A stretch of 64,000 bases of DNA from the NCBI GenBank assembly GCA_030386875.1, contig CM059567.1, positions 51,444,020 to 51,508,019 on the forward strand. The letters are read 5' to 3'. The first letter of the stretch is position 1. Each line of letters starts with the position of its first letter. Positions 36,601-46,766 of this stretch are shown here, piece by piece. Position numbers and translations under genes: made by a program. The notes below the pieces were generated by a model. It searched no databases and was not told where the DNA came from. It saw only the letters and a program-made list of their open reading frames with translations. The DNA is from Morinoia aosen (lineage: Eukaryota > Arthropoda > Malacostraca > Amphipoda > Talitridae).

Positions 36601-38557
36601 TGGAATTTATGACGAACATTTTCGGAAATTTTAGTTGAATGAAAAATTTATAAGAGTAAGTTTACAAGACAAGGATTAAATTTCAAAATTTTCCCTGCTG
36701 CTCGCTGTTGAGAACGACATTAATACCACTTCATAATATGTTTCGTTGGATTCATTTCAGATAGATTTTGTAATTGAATTCAATGCACTTACTTGTATTA
36801 TGGCCAATTTTCTTAGAAATAATCAACCGCTACTAAATAAGTTCTTATTTGAAATGAATAACACTGCCATAAACGTTGGTGCACTCAGGCTCAGTCGGAC
36901 GAGTAACGTTACTCAAACCAAGGCTTTCCTACGTTCACTTCCAACCGCTGAAAAGGGCAAGGCGCTCCTCAAAAGACTCGCATACCAGGCTCAGCTTGAT
37001 GCGCCGCCATCTTGTATTCCGATAAAAATTCTTCACATCAAAGTGGAGTCAAACTGCTTTTTTTATTCGCGAATCGCAGAGAAATTCTTGAGCATTAGCG
37101 ACCATCGTCTCTCGAGACATCAGTGTTTTGGAAGTATCAGCAGAGCCCGCAGACGTGGAGACTCGAAGTTGTGAGGCGAGGGTACAGGACAGCGGCGCTT
37201 GCAGTTCACAGTTGTCAAGATGGAACAGCTGCAATTTATTAGGCACAAATGCGAAAACTCAGTTTTGAATGTTAAAATCAAAACAAAAGGTAAGAGTGCT
37301 GTATCATTGGCGATGCAATGCATTTTTGAAGCGGGACAATTGAATTTCTCTGTTAGAAACTGAAAACTAAACTCAGCTGCGATGCTGAAAGCTAGAGCAT
37401 GACCGAAATCAATCAATCAACCGTTGATTCTACTAAGCACTAGAACAAAGCTTTAAATCTCAGATCATTACGACAGATCTGAAGGCTGCCAAATCCATGC
37501 ATTCAAAATTGCCAGTAAGGATGTTAGGACCAAAGCCTTAATTTCCAAATCAGGACTAATAAGTAACAAAGCCGAATTACACTCCTCGTTTTGAAAAACA
37601 AAAATCTAACAACTTGACAGTTTTTATTTTTCAAGTTGCAGATGTAAATAAGAACTCAGACCAGTCCTGCACGTTGAAGTTGTAAAAAGGTTGAAGGTAG
37701 AAGAGTCTTTAAATTCAAAGTTGACGCAAAAAGCAGGCAGCTGAGATCCAATTGAGAAGAACAGGCAAAAGTGCCGTGAGTTTAGGCCAGAAAGCCTCGT
37801 CAGGAGCTGCATTGTATCAACCAGATGGAGGACTGTCGGAGACTACTCGAAAACGAACAAAAAACCCGAAGTTCGCCAACGTGAAATCGACGAAGGGAAA
37901 CTGGCTAAGACGGCTTTGCTCTAGCTAACCCACGCCGATCAAATTTTCTCAGAATTGATGAAGTAAACAAGGTCAAATAAATTCTAGAAATGGTTGTACT
38001 CAATTTCATTATCATATTTCACAAAGATATGCCACTCAATATTCTTCATTCACTATTTTATCGTACTGAACAGCGAGACTCAAATACTGACATAATTTCT
38101 ACGCACATTGTGTAACACATAACGTACTTTAGTACTACCACATTGCTCATTGTGAAGAGAAAATCTACGAAGAAACTCAAGTGGTAAATCATGCATTTCG
38201 ACTACCACAGAGCGTTGAAGTGGGAGAGTCATGAAGAATTCTAGACCGCCAGCTTACACGATAATTTATTCCGCTTTGAACTCCTCGATCTCGCTGCTAA
38301 CTCCAGAGCCCTTCTCGCTGGCTGCCAGATCGGCCGGCGTCCCGACTGTGCGTGTGTGTGGGGGGGGGTTTGGGAAACCGAATTAATTTGACTGAGCCAC
38401 ACTAAAATAACAATCATCTTGTAGCCTTGAATCAAAATCACAAAATTTCATGCACAGCATTATGGTGTACTGATACTTCTTTAAGAATAGTGAAGAAACC
38501 GAAAAACCAGTTAGACGATATCCCTTTATAACAGTAACTCAAGCCTCTTTTTCTTTG
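33652..38557. other. Probable brp 5' intron, no gene recognised
   Basis: AT-rich. Contains the 56-bp repeat at 34372-34550. A 142-codon plus frame at 36746-37174 has no recognisable motif, and I do not call it a gene. Confidence 0.6.
34372..34550. repeat. 56-bp tandem repeat, 3 units
   Basis: Units share ATCAGAAGGCTTGGCTGTTG and AATTGACTCTTGATTTCAGG. The third unit is diverged. Confidence 0.8.
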
Positions 38558-38842
38558 ACGCAGGAAAAAAAAACACTACAAATTCTATTTGGCTGCATTG
38601 AAAACTAACTTGCTCAGCTCCTCCTCGTTCTGCTTCTACGTATGAAGGATTCAGATTTATTGTGACTGGAAGGCAGGAAGCGGTATCCTGGAAGCGGTAT
38701 CCTGCGGTATCCTGGAAGGCAGGAAGCGGTATCCTGGAAGCGGTATCCTGCGGTATCCTGGAAGGCAGGAAGCGGTAAAAGCTCAGTTCGGTCATGGCAT
38801 GCAAAATACACGCCTCGGGAGCTGGGAAGAGCCTCATTTGTC
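38558..38842. repeat. Dispersed repeat family 2, copy 1 (with internal tandem expansion)
   Basis: About 200 bp of shared sequence with 42080-42283 in the same orientation, including GATTCAGATTTATTGTGACT, GGAAGGCAGGAAGCGGTA, and TTCGGTCATGGCATGCA. This copy has an internal expansion of GGAAGCGGTATCCT and CGGTATCCTGGAAGGCA units at about 38672-38780. No terminal inverted repeats or pol III boxes were seen, so the class is unknown. Confidence 0.6.
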
Positions 38843-41800
38843 TCACAAGATTAAGAATGTTTTACTAAGAGGCGTATATTCACTCTTTTCAAGTGTACGT
38901 CCAGATGAAATAACATGAAAAGATAACAATTATACACTGTGCTGATAAATTTTTAGCTACTGTTCGTTCCTGTATTCAGTCGCCGTGCAGCATCGCTCAC
39001 GCACGAGGTTTTAGTCCCATGGGATACTCAAAAATTGCACGCCAATCTTATTACTAGCTACAGCATACACCGCAAAGAATAACACTTCAACCGCAATGAA
39101 TTAAGTTGAAGTTCAATATTCAACCCAAATTAAAGGTGAATTGTAGATAATTTTGAAAATAGCAAACATTCGCCGAATCGTACCTTAATTCAGTTTTGAT
39201 AGAGTACTTAAGATAATTGAGTTTGTGCCTACTGGTCGCTCAGGAGCATTAGCAAAATTCCCCCCGTGACCGCCGGCGGCTCACGTTGCGTTCGAAAAGT
39301 TAAATCCCCATAATGGGGTGTCAAAAATTGGGCAAATTTATTTTCACCGGTTTTCAAGTTTGATAAAATGAGAAAATCTTGGACTTTTTAATAGCAAAGC
39401 AATTTTTCTTAGAGAAGTTGGTGTACACTTTTAATCGCGAGCATTCACATGTGAAATAACTTAATAAATACCAACCAAACCATTGGGGTCCGCTAGGGTG
39501 CTCCGTTTCAAATTCATATCGCCCAGCGCATAATGAACGATACAGTTTTCTAAAATCCCGCTGTTCTTATGAGATGCTAAAAATAATTTCAGTTCAATAT
39601 GTTGAACATGTTGCGCCTTAAAAGGTCAACTAATTTAAAATGTTCTCTTCCCGCTATACTTTTCCCTGCGCTGAAAAAGCTTCCACCAAAAATATGAAGC
39701 ACATCAGCAACAATATCTAAGTTTCTAGTTCAGATTTGGAAGCACTTCGCCTTCGAGTGACGGGTGTTCGAGCTTGCACGGGCGAGCGTCCGCGGAAATT
39801 CTGAGGACACCTGCTGAAACAGCGAGCCTGGGTCCCAAAATCGGCAGGTACTCGCGTCAAAACTTCCAAATTTTGCTTTTTCCACGCTTGAACGTAAAAA
39901 ATTACTCAGTTTCTGTTGCTTAACTTTATTTGAGCTCAACTTCATTTAACACAAAAAGCGAGGTTGAGAATTTTCACTAGGCAGAGGCGAATCTGGCAAT
40001 CGAGTACTGAACAGGGAACAGCCCTCCTCAAACTACAACACACACCACATCATAGTCTTCCTTAATATACAAAGATTTACATTGCTAGATTGTGATGCTA
40101 TGCCCTGGATATTTTAATTTTTATCAGAAGAAAAGCAGAAACGATTGGAACAGGCCTGACAATTCCTATCACCGTAGATATTTCTACGACATTTTTCGAA
40201 AAATGAAGAAAAAGGGACATTTTTTGCGCTACGTCCATTACGTTATCTTGCGAGTCGGCGAATGATGCTGTCAGGTGCTTAGCAAGTCCGATGCCTTCAG
40301 CCGGACTAGATTTCGCATCTTTTAACCACAAAATAAGTGTGGTTGGTTAGTTACAACGTAATATAACGTACTCAACAACGTCATATTACGTAGACAACAC
40401 GGGATATTACGTAGTCAAAAGCGTGATATTACGTAGACAACACGGGATATTACGTAGTCAACAACTTGTTATTACGTAGTCAACAAATTTTTATTACGTA
40501 GTCAACAACATGATGTGTACTCGTGTTGTAGCACGTAGTTGATTCAGAAGAACTCACGTTGCCGGCGGTCCACTTCGACAACGTAACTTGTTTATAAATT
40601 TGTGCCCAGAAGTTGGAGAGAGGACAGGCCCGAGGCAGGACTGGACACATGAAGCACAGTGACATCAGAGTCCCCCTAATTAGGCTTGTTTTCTTTATTT
40701 TTGTAGCTCAAACCTAAGTCGAGCCTTAGGTATAACTTACTGAAACTATTCTTTATTCATTTACCACAAGGAAAATCCAAAGTAGCTCCAAGCAGTCAAA
40801 AATATTCATGACTCACAAATAGATTTTAAAATGAAATGACTGAGAAAAAATCTTAATACTGTCGGACGAAGAAATCACGAGGTTTCAAGACCGAATAAAA
40901 ATTTATGAATATTTTCAAGCCTGAGCACAATTTACATTCAATGACTGAACAAAAATTTCACGTCCAATTCGTTGCACATTAATTGCTGAGGTCGAAAATG
41001 TTGCTACTAGAACACATTAAGTAATTTTGTAGTCGCATGGCAAGTCTCGATTAAATGAAAATGATTATTTTTACACCTATAAGAAAACGTTATATTCTTT
41101 CGTCTAATTCAATGCAAACTGAATCAAATTACCTAGCGAACAAATAACATCGGTAAAACACAAAGATTTTTAGCTACTCGCAAGCAGTTTACCTCCGTCA
41201 AGATCCGGGAAACTGTGACTGTGAAATTAATATTTCTGGCTGTGGTGTGCAAGTCTAACAAACGAAAATACTTCAACGCACACGCGTACCTTGTGCTCGG
41301 GCTGTCAACGACCGTTGCCAGTTGCCACCCATAAATAACGGCAAACTTTTCCCCTCCTGCACAAGCACCGACTGCCCCTCGAGCGCTACACTCATTCAGC
41401 CAGCAATTTGTATTATTTATAAAATGATTATGAAGAAGTCTTCGATCACACGTCCTAACCTTAATTCTCTAACGACTAATATTTCAAAGCAAGACAATGA
41501 TGCCTTCAGCCCCATATCTCAGCCTCAAATCTTTATTATCTTGTGTTTTAAAATAAAATAATGCTGTCAAACACGCATCTCAAGTTCAACTTTTCAACGT
41601 CTGATAGTTCAGGAAATTTCAGGAATAATTTGTACGGTTTTCCGAAACTTATTAGCTCTTTAAAAATAAGGAATCTCAATATTCTATGTAATCGAGGAAG
41701 TAATTTGTAAAGATGATTTCAGATTAATATATCAGGTTGCTCTAAATCTCACGTTCACGTTTCTGCTAAGAATACGATCAACAGCCAGAGCCACTAACTG

Positions 41801-42079
41801 CTCCTTTGTTCTTACTGGAAATGAAAAATATACAATGAGCCATTTTTAATGGCACGTGAGTGAAATTTAATCATGCCCCAATTTTCGAGTCTGAAAGAAA
41901 ACAATGCCAAAGAGATGTTCTGTTTTCATTTACTTGTGTACAAGAACACTCCAAATTTGCGAGTGAGAAGGAAAAGCATGGCAAAATGAGACGTTCTGTG
42001 TTCCCACAGTATTTTTACAAAATTTGAAGCACCAAAAAAGTGCGCAGTTTTGACACAGATGCACGTCTCTTCCCTCAAT
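38843..42079. other. Non-coding, with one tandem repeat
   Basis: AT-rich; only the 22-bp TACGTA-bearing repeat at 40354-40510 stands out. Confidence 0.6.
40354..40510. repeat. 22-bp tandem repeat (ATTACGTAGTCAACAA), about 7 units
   Basis: The units alternate GATATTACGTAGACAACACG and GATATTACGTAGTCAAAAGC types. Each contains the palindrome TACGTA. Confidence 0.88.
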
Positions 42080-42283
42080 CACGCGGGAAAGGAAAACTCG
42101 ACAGATTTTCTTGGGCTGCGTTAAAAGCTCACTTGCATGGCTCCTCAGCGCTCTGATTCTACGTAATGAAAGATTCAGATTTATTGTGACTGGAAGGCAG
42201 GAAGCGGTATCGTAAAAGCTTACTTCGGTCATGGCATGCATAATGCGCGCCTTGGAGGAGCTGGGGCAGCGCATGAGACGATC
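42080..42283. repeat. Dispersed repeat family 2, copy 2
   Basis: The counterpart of 38558-38842 without the internal tandem expansion. It has a single GGAAGGCAGGAAGCGGTA followed directly by TCGTAAAAGCTTACTTCGG. Similarity runs from ACGCGGGAAAGG to the GAGCTGGGG region. No open frame or class hallmark was seen. Confidence 0.6.
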
Positions 42284-42362
42284 AACGTCTTCAAAAATTC
42301 GAGATGCTTCAACAGAAAGGATCGCTAACTGCGCACAGCTGCATATCGGAGTGGCCAAACAG

Positions 42363-42512
42363 CGCATCACTGCTCCCTGGGGTCTCCAACAGTGCACCAC
42401 TGCACGCGGAGGTTTCTAACTGTTCACCACTGCACGCTGAGGTCTCCAACAGTGCACCACTGCAAGCTGAGGTTTCTAACAGTACACCACTGCACGCTGA
42501 GGTCTCTGGACA
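42363..42512. repeat. 30-bp tandem repeat, about 4-5 units
   Basis: Units of CACCACTGCACGCTGAGGTC plus TCCAACAGTG repeat at exactly 30 bp (42395, 42425, 42455, 42485). The period is a multiple of three, which gives apparent open frames on both strands. Confidence 0.92.
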
Positions 42513-42784
42513 AAAGCTCTCTGGTGTTCGTCTGAACAAAATAGGAGCTTGCTTGTTTAAAAATAAAATAGTCATCACACTTCTCGACTTGAAAGAATAA
42601 TCCGAACCGAATGTAAAAGAAATGAGTTAGAAATGACGCTCGAATTTTACGTCAGAGAATAAGAGCACTTCTGTTATTGCTCTTGACACTGATTACGACG
42701 GCTGGATTATGTGAGCAACGACATGTGGAGGTATCTGTAATTGATGGATTAGCGTAATGAAGTCCAGGTAATGAACAGTTCGGG

Positions 42785-42890
42785 TAATGGATTACAGTCT
42801 TACCTTTTTGCTCAATGGTTTCGCATTCTTTTAATATATTGTTCATGAGCAAGCATGCTCTAGCTGCCATTAAAACGACCCGTACATTAA
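42785..42890 (+). repeat. Dispersed repeat family 3, copy 1
   Basis: About 100 bp that matches the reverse complement of 48483-48590. Shared blocks are GGATTACAGTCTTAC, CAATGGTTTC, TTGTTCATGAGCAAGCATGC and GCTGCCATTAAAACGACCC. It sits in a stretch where the short motif GGTAATGAA recurs (about 42750-43700). Class unknown. Confidence 0.6.
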
Positions 42891-43037
42891 TATGGTTCAT
42901 TGCAGGTAATGAACAACCCTGAAAATAAATGACGCAGCTGTTAAAGAACAGATGCCATGATGGATTTAGGTTACAAATGTATCAGGTGATCAATAGTCCA
43001 TACAATTAATTCATCAGGAAATAAAAAATAAAGGTAA

Positions 43038-43515
43038 TGAATGCTTGTTTAATTAATATTTATTTAAATTAATTAATATTGTTTAGTTTGAAGTACAAAA
43101 CTTGTAATTTTCGAGGGCCTCATGCTTATACATATATATATATATTTTTTCATGCTTCCTTGAAATGACATTTGTGAACATTGGCCGAAACAAGTGATTC
43201 ATATGTTATTTCCTGGTGTCAAGAATTGCGAAGTTTTATGTCATGTATATGTAAACTGTCAAAAGTTTCTCACCCCACAATGAAAATGCATCGTTCATGA
43301 AATTGTGTTCCCTTACAATTATCATTAACTGTATCGTCAAATGTAGATTAAGCATGATTAGGAGTACCTTACCCTCAATCATTTCTTTTCGAATAGTGAC
43401 ATGGGTATTACAATACTCGTGTGTGCGTATCATCTAAGTGTATTAACTTTAAGATATTTTAAAAACCAATGATTGTACTTCTTTACGATCTCTATTGGAA
43501 ATAAACTGTTTTTCA
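43038..43515 (+). mobile_element. LINE 3'-end fragment, second copy of the same family
   Basis: This segment aligns over about 480 bp with the 3' end of the LINE copy at 45566-46118. Shared blocks include CATGCTTCCTTRAAAYGACA, the stretch around AATTGCGAAGTTTTATGTCA, TCATTTCTTTTCGA, and the terminal TCTATTGGAAATAAACTG. Both copies lie in the same orientation and end at the same point after AATAAA. It is heavily 5'-truncated, containing only 3' UTR, as expected from incomplete target-primed reverse transcription. The two copies differ at many positions, so they are not recent duplicates. Confidence 0.8.
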
Positions 43516-43873
43516 TTGCTTCTTTCCTAGTTATGGGAGATCTAAGCAGTGAGTACTCCAAGAAGTAGAAGCTCAAAATCATGAATAATCCAGGTAATAG
43601 ATAATCCAGGTAATATAAATTGCAGGAGATGAATACTGTAGGATATTCATAATGCAGCTAGCGAATACTGAAGGCAAGGAATAATCCAGGAACTGCATCA
43701 GTTAAGGAATACTCTCGGAAGTGAAAGATCGGCGCAAAGACAAGTGCAAAAATTGAACAATCTTCTTAAAAAATCATACGAGGTCCCAAAAATCCTTCGA
43801 GTGATCAAGATCATGAGGAACAAGGTAGTAAAGATGGTTGTGAATCCCTAACGTCAAAGAGGCTAACTTTCCC

Positions 43874-43975
43874 AGTCAAACTTTTTTGCTAGAAAGTGCA
43901 TGTTTTTCGCCGCCTAAGCGATTTAATAACTGGGGTGGCGTAAAACGTGCATGCAGGCGGCAAAAAAGTTAGACG
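43874..43975. mobile_element. Hairpin element, copy 2
   Basis: The same palindromic family as 18074-18175: AGTCAAACTTTTTTGCTAG at the left, CATGCAGGCGGCAAAAAAG then TTAGAC at the right, with the shared core CGCCGCCTAAGCGATTTAAT. Left arm changes make it slightly less symmetrical. Its right end is about 10 bp from the truncated 5' end of the LINE copy at 43985. Confidence 0.8.
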
Positions 43976-43984
43976 GGGTTAGTG

Positions 43985-46118
43985 GATATACAACGCTACC
44001 TTGCATCGGCCGGCATGCATCGGCTACTTACAAAAATGCATGAATTTTGCAGCCAAGGTGGTATGCAACGGTAATTTCAAAAGAAGTGATCACGTAACCC
44101 CTCTCCTCAATAAACTCGGCTGGATCCCTATCCAAGAAAGGCTCCTCATGCAGAAGGCCCAATACGTATTCTCCTCGTTATATCTTCCTCAGAGCAATGC
44201 TGAGATAGTGCGTTTCCATCCACCCACTGTAACCAATCAAAAACCGAACAGAAACAATAACGTCTTAGTCAACTATCGTTCATCTCACTTAGGGCAGAAG
44301 GCTCTGTCCATATCAGGCGCCTTACTGTGGAACAAACTTCCCCTGAGTATTAAAGTCCCTCAAAGACCGAGAGAATTTAAAGCCAAAATAACTCGTCATC
44401 TTGTGTCTCAATAATAATCCTTAATTACAGAACATACTGAATGAGTACTGACGAATCTCATTTCCCTGGTATCTCCCTTGCTGAACAATCTCCCTCGCTC
44501 ATTGTTTTATAATTCAAGACATCACACAACAGTCTTGAAGTATGCGTAGGTATTATGATTTGACCGCCTATACGTTGTCATTTGCAAACATGCTTACTTG
44601 TATATGTGTGTACGTATATAGGTGTATGTGCGCATATGGGTGTGTATATGTGTGCACGTACAACTGTGTGCACTAGAGTAGATCAACCAGTCGAAGGTGC
44701 ATTTTATGTCATTCCTCTCCGTTTCTGTGCAAGCATCAAACTAGACCGACATGGTACCTATGTGTGTGTGTGTTGATCAATTGCAGACATTCTGCACCAT
44801 ATTAAAAAAAATAATGTGTTTTTTTCTAATATGAAATTGTAAAGCATCCATGTAAAAAAAATAAATTCGTTGTGTGATCATCCATTTATACTGCAGTAAT
44901 ATACTTATTCGGCTTATAGTTATATGCTTATAATAATGTGATACCTATGTTTGTTTATCAACTGCCGACAATTTGCGCCATATTTCAAAGATAATGTGAT
45001 TTTTTTTTTCTAATATGAAACCTTTATAGGACATTAATGTTTTCTTTCTTATTCACGTCCCACAATCGTTTTCATGTTTCCGACTTAAGTGGACTGTTTT
45101 GTGCCACTATTTTTAGTACGAAATATTATAAAATTCATGCTATAATAAAAGATATTTTCTCCGTTTCCCTCGATTGGAATTCTGGTTTATACGAACTAGT
45201 TTACGCTGATATTTGCGCACATGCTTACTTGTGATATATTACGTGTCCACGCTATGCGTATGACACTCTGTAGAATGCGTATGTATTGCCTCGATGCATA
45301 GAAATGCATTTGTGTTTGCTTACGAGTTTGGTGTAAGTATGTGACGCGGGGGTATATGTGTGCATGTGTATGTGTATATATTTACATGTATACGTGCACA
45401 TATGTGTATACTAGACTGACAACTAGCATTTTACCAGAGATAATGGTCTTTTTTCTGTGCACACTCAACTTGTAACATTACCTAACTCGTCATCTCTTTA
45501 GTATTGTAAAGCATTCATGTAAAAACTATACTTTTGTTGTACGATCATCCATTTATATTTATATAAAATGCTTGTTAACTAATGACCGTTATGTTAAAAT
45601 TGTTGAATCAGTAATACAAAACTTATAATCTTCTTGGTCCTCATGCTTATATGTATATATGTATTTGTGTGTGTGTGTATGGATATGCACACACATGCGT
45701 ACGTATATTTAGATATGTGTGCATATGGATATATATTTATATATATTTTTTTTTTCATGCTTCCTTAAAACGACACTTGTGAACATTGACCGAAACAAGC
45801 GATTTCATATATTATTTCCTGGCATCAATAATTGCGAAGTTTTATGTCATGTACATGTAAACTGTCAAAAGTGTTTTCACCTCACAATGAAAATGCATCG
45901 TCCATGAAATTGTGTTATCTCTTATAATTATCATTACATGTATTATCAAATGTAGATTAAGCTAGATTAGGAGTTCATTGCCCTCAATCATTTCTTTTCG
46001 ACTAGTGACACGAGTTTTTCAATACTCGTGTGTGTGTATCATCTAAGTGTATTAATTTTAAGATATTTAAAAACCAATGATTGTAATATTGTACAATCTC
46101 TATTGGAAATAAACTGTT
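43985..46118 (+). mobile_element. LINE, 5'-truncated copy: reverse-transcriptase C-terminus plus long 3' UTR
   Basis: The open frame 44001-44414 encodes the region downstream of a non-LTR reverse transcriptase core: a block LQKCMNFAAKVVCNG, then DHVTPLLNKLGWIPIQER, then LLWNKLPLSIK before the stop. This pattern (NFAARVV, DHVTPLL, LWN-LP) is familiar from Jockey/CR1-type LINE C-termini. A 1.7-kb AT-rich 3' UTR follows with GT-rich stretches and internally duplicated segments (around 44800-44890, 44935-45030 and 45500-45560), ending after an AATAAA at about 46106. The last 550 bp match the shorter copy at 43038-43515. The 5' end is cut off only about 10 bp after a hairpin element. The superfamily is inferred; the copy cannot be autonomous. 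Confidence 0.75.
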
Positions 46119-46654
46119 TTTTTCTTTCTTCTTTCTTCTGTCAGTTTGTGTCCATCTGCTTTGTTTTCGTCGCATCTCTTAATTTTACTCGTTTGATGAT
46201 CGAAAATGTGCTTCAAATTTTTGGAGAACATTTTGAAATGGTTCTACGTAACGGAAACCCAACTACTTCATTATTCTTTTGTATTTTTTAGACTCAGTGA
46301 GCGCTTACGTATGTTGATATAAGCCTTTATAGCCTCTCCTCATCCGGACTGCGTCGAGACTTCCAGCTGTAGGAAATTAATCGCTAAAAAAACATCAGCA
46401 TGGGCCAAAAGAATCATAATTTTAATGTATATACTTCGCATGTATTACGCCTTGAAGGTTAATTTAATAGATACCCGTGAAATGAATATAAGAAAACAGC
46501 CTACAGTGGAGATATAGCAACTTCATGCAGAATATTTCATTATTTGAGTGAAAAATCTCAAGTTCTATGAATAGACTTTTCAAACTCACAACAACGAATA
46601 TAATTTATTATTATTATTTTATTATGGTACCAACAGTGTTTACCTAGGGTCCCC

Positions 46655-46766
46655 AGTCGAACTTTTTCACCGCCTGCATGCATGTTTTTCGCTGCCTACG
46701 CTTTTTAATCGCTTATATCGTTAACGCGGCGAAAAACATGCATGCAGGCGGTGAGAAAGTTAGAAT
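46655..46766. mobile_element. Hairpin element, copy 3
   Basis: Same family, starting AGTCGAACTTTTTCACCGCC and ending GGCGGTGAGAAAGTTAGAA. The arms are rich in CATGCATG. The centre (CTTTTTAATCGCTTATATCG) is longer and more diverged than in the other copies. The copy is still a long inverted repeat with no open frame. Confidence 0.76.

Noticed and set aside
36746-37174. 142-codon plus-strand open frame
   Set aside because: No recognisable motif, no splice or regulatory context and unremarkable AT-rich surroundings. Length alone is not enough in a 64-kb window.
42231-42600. Overlapping open frames on both strands near 42.4 kb
   Set aside because: They are produced by the 30-bp tandem repeat, whose period is a multiple of three.
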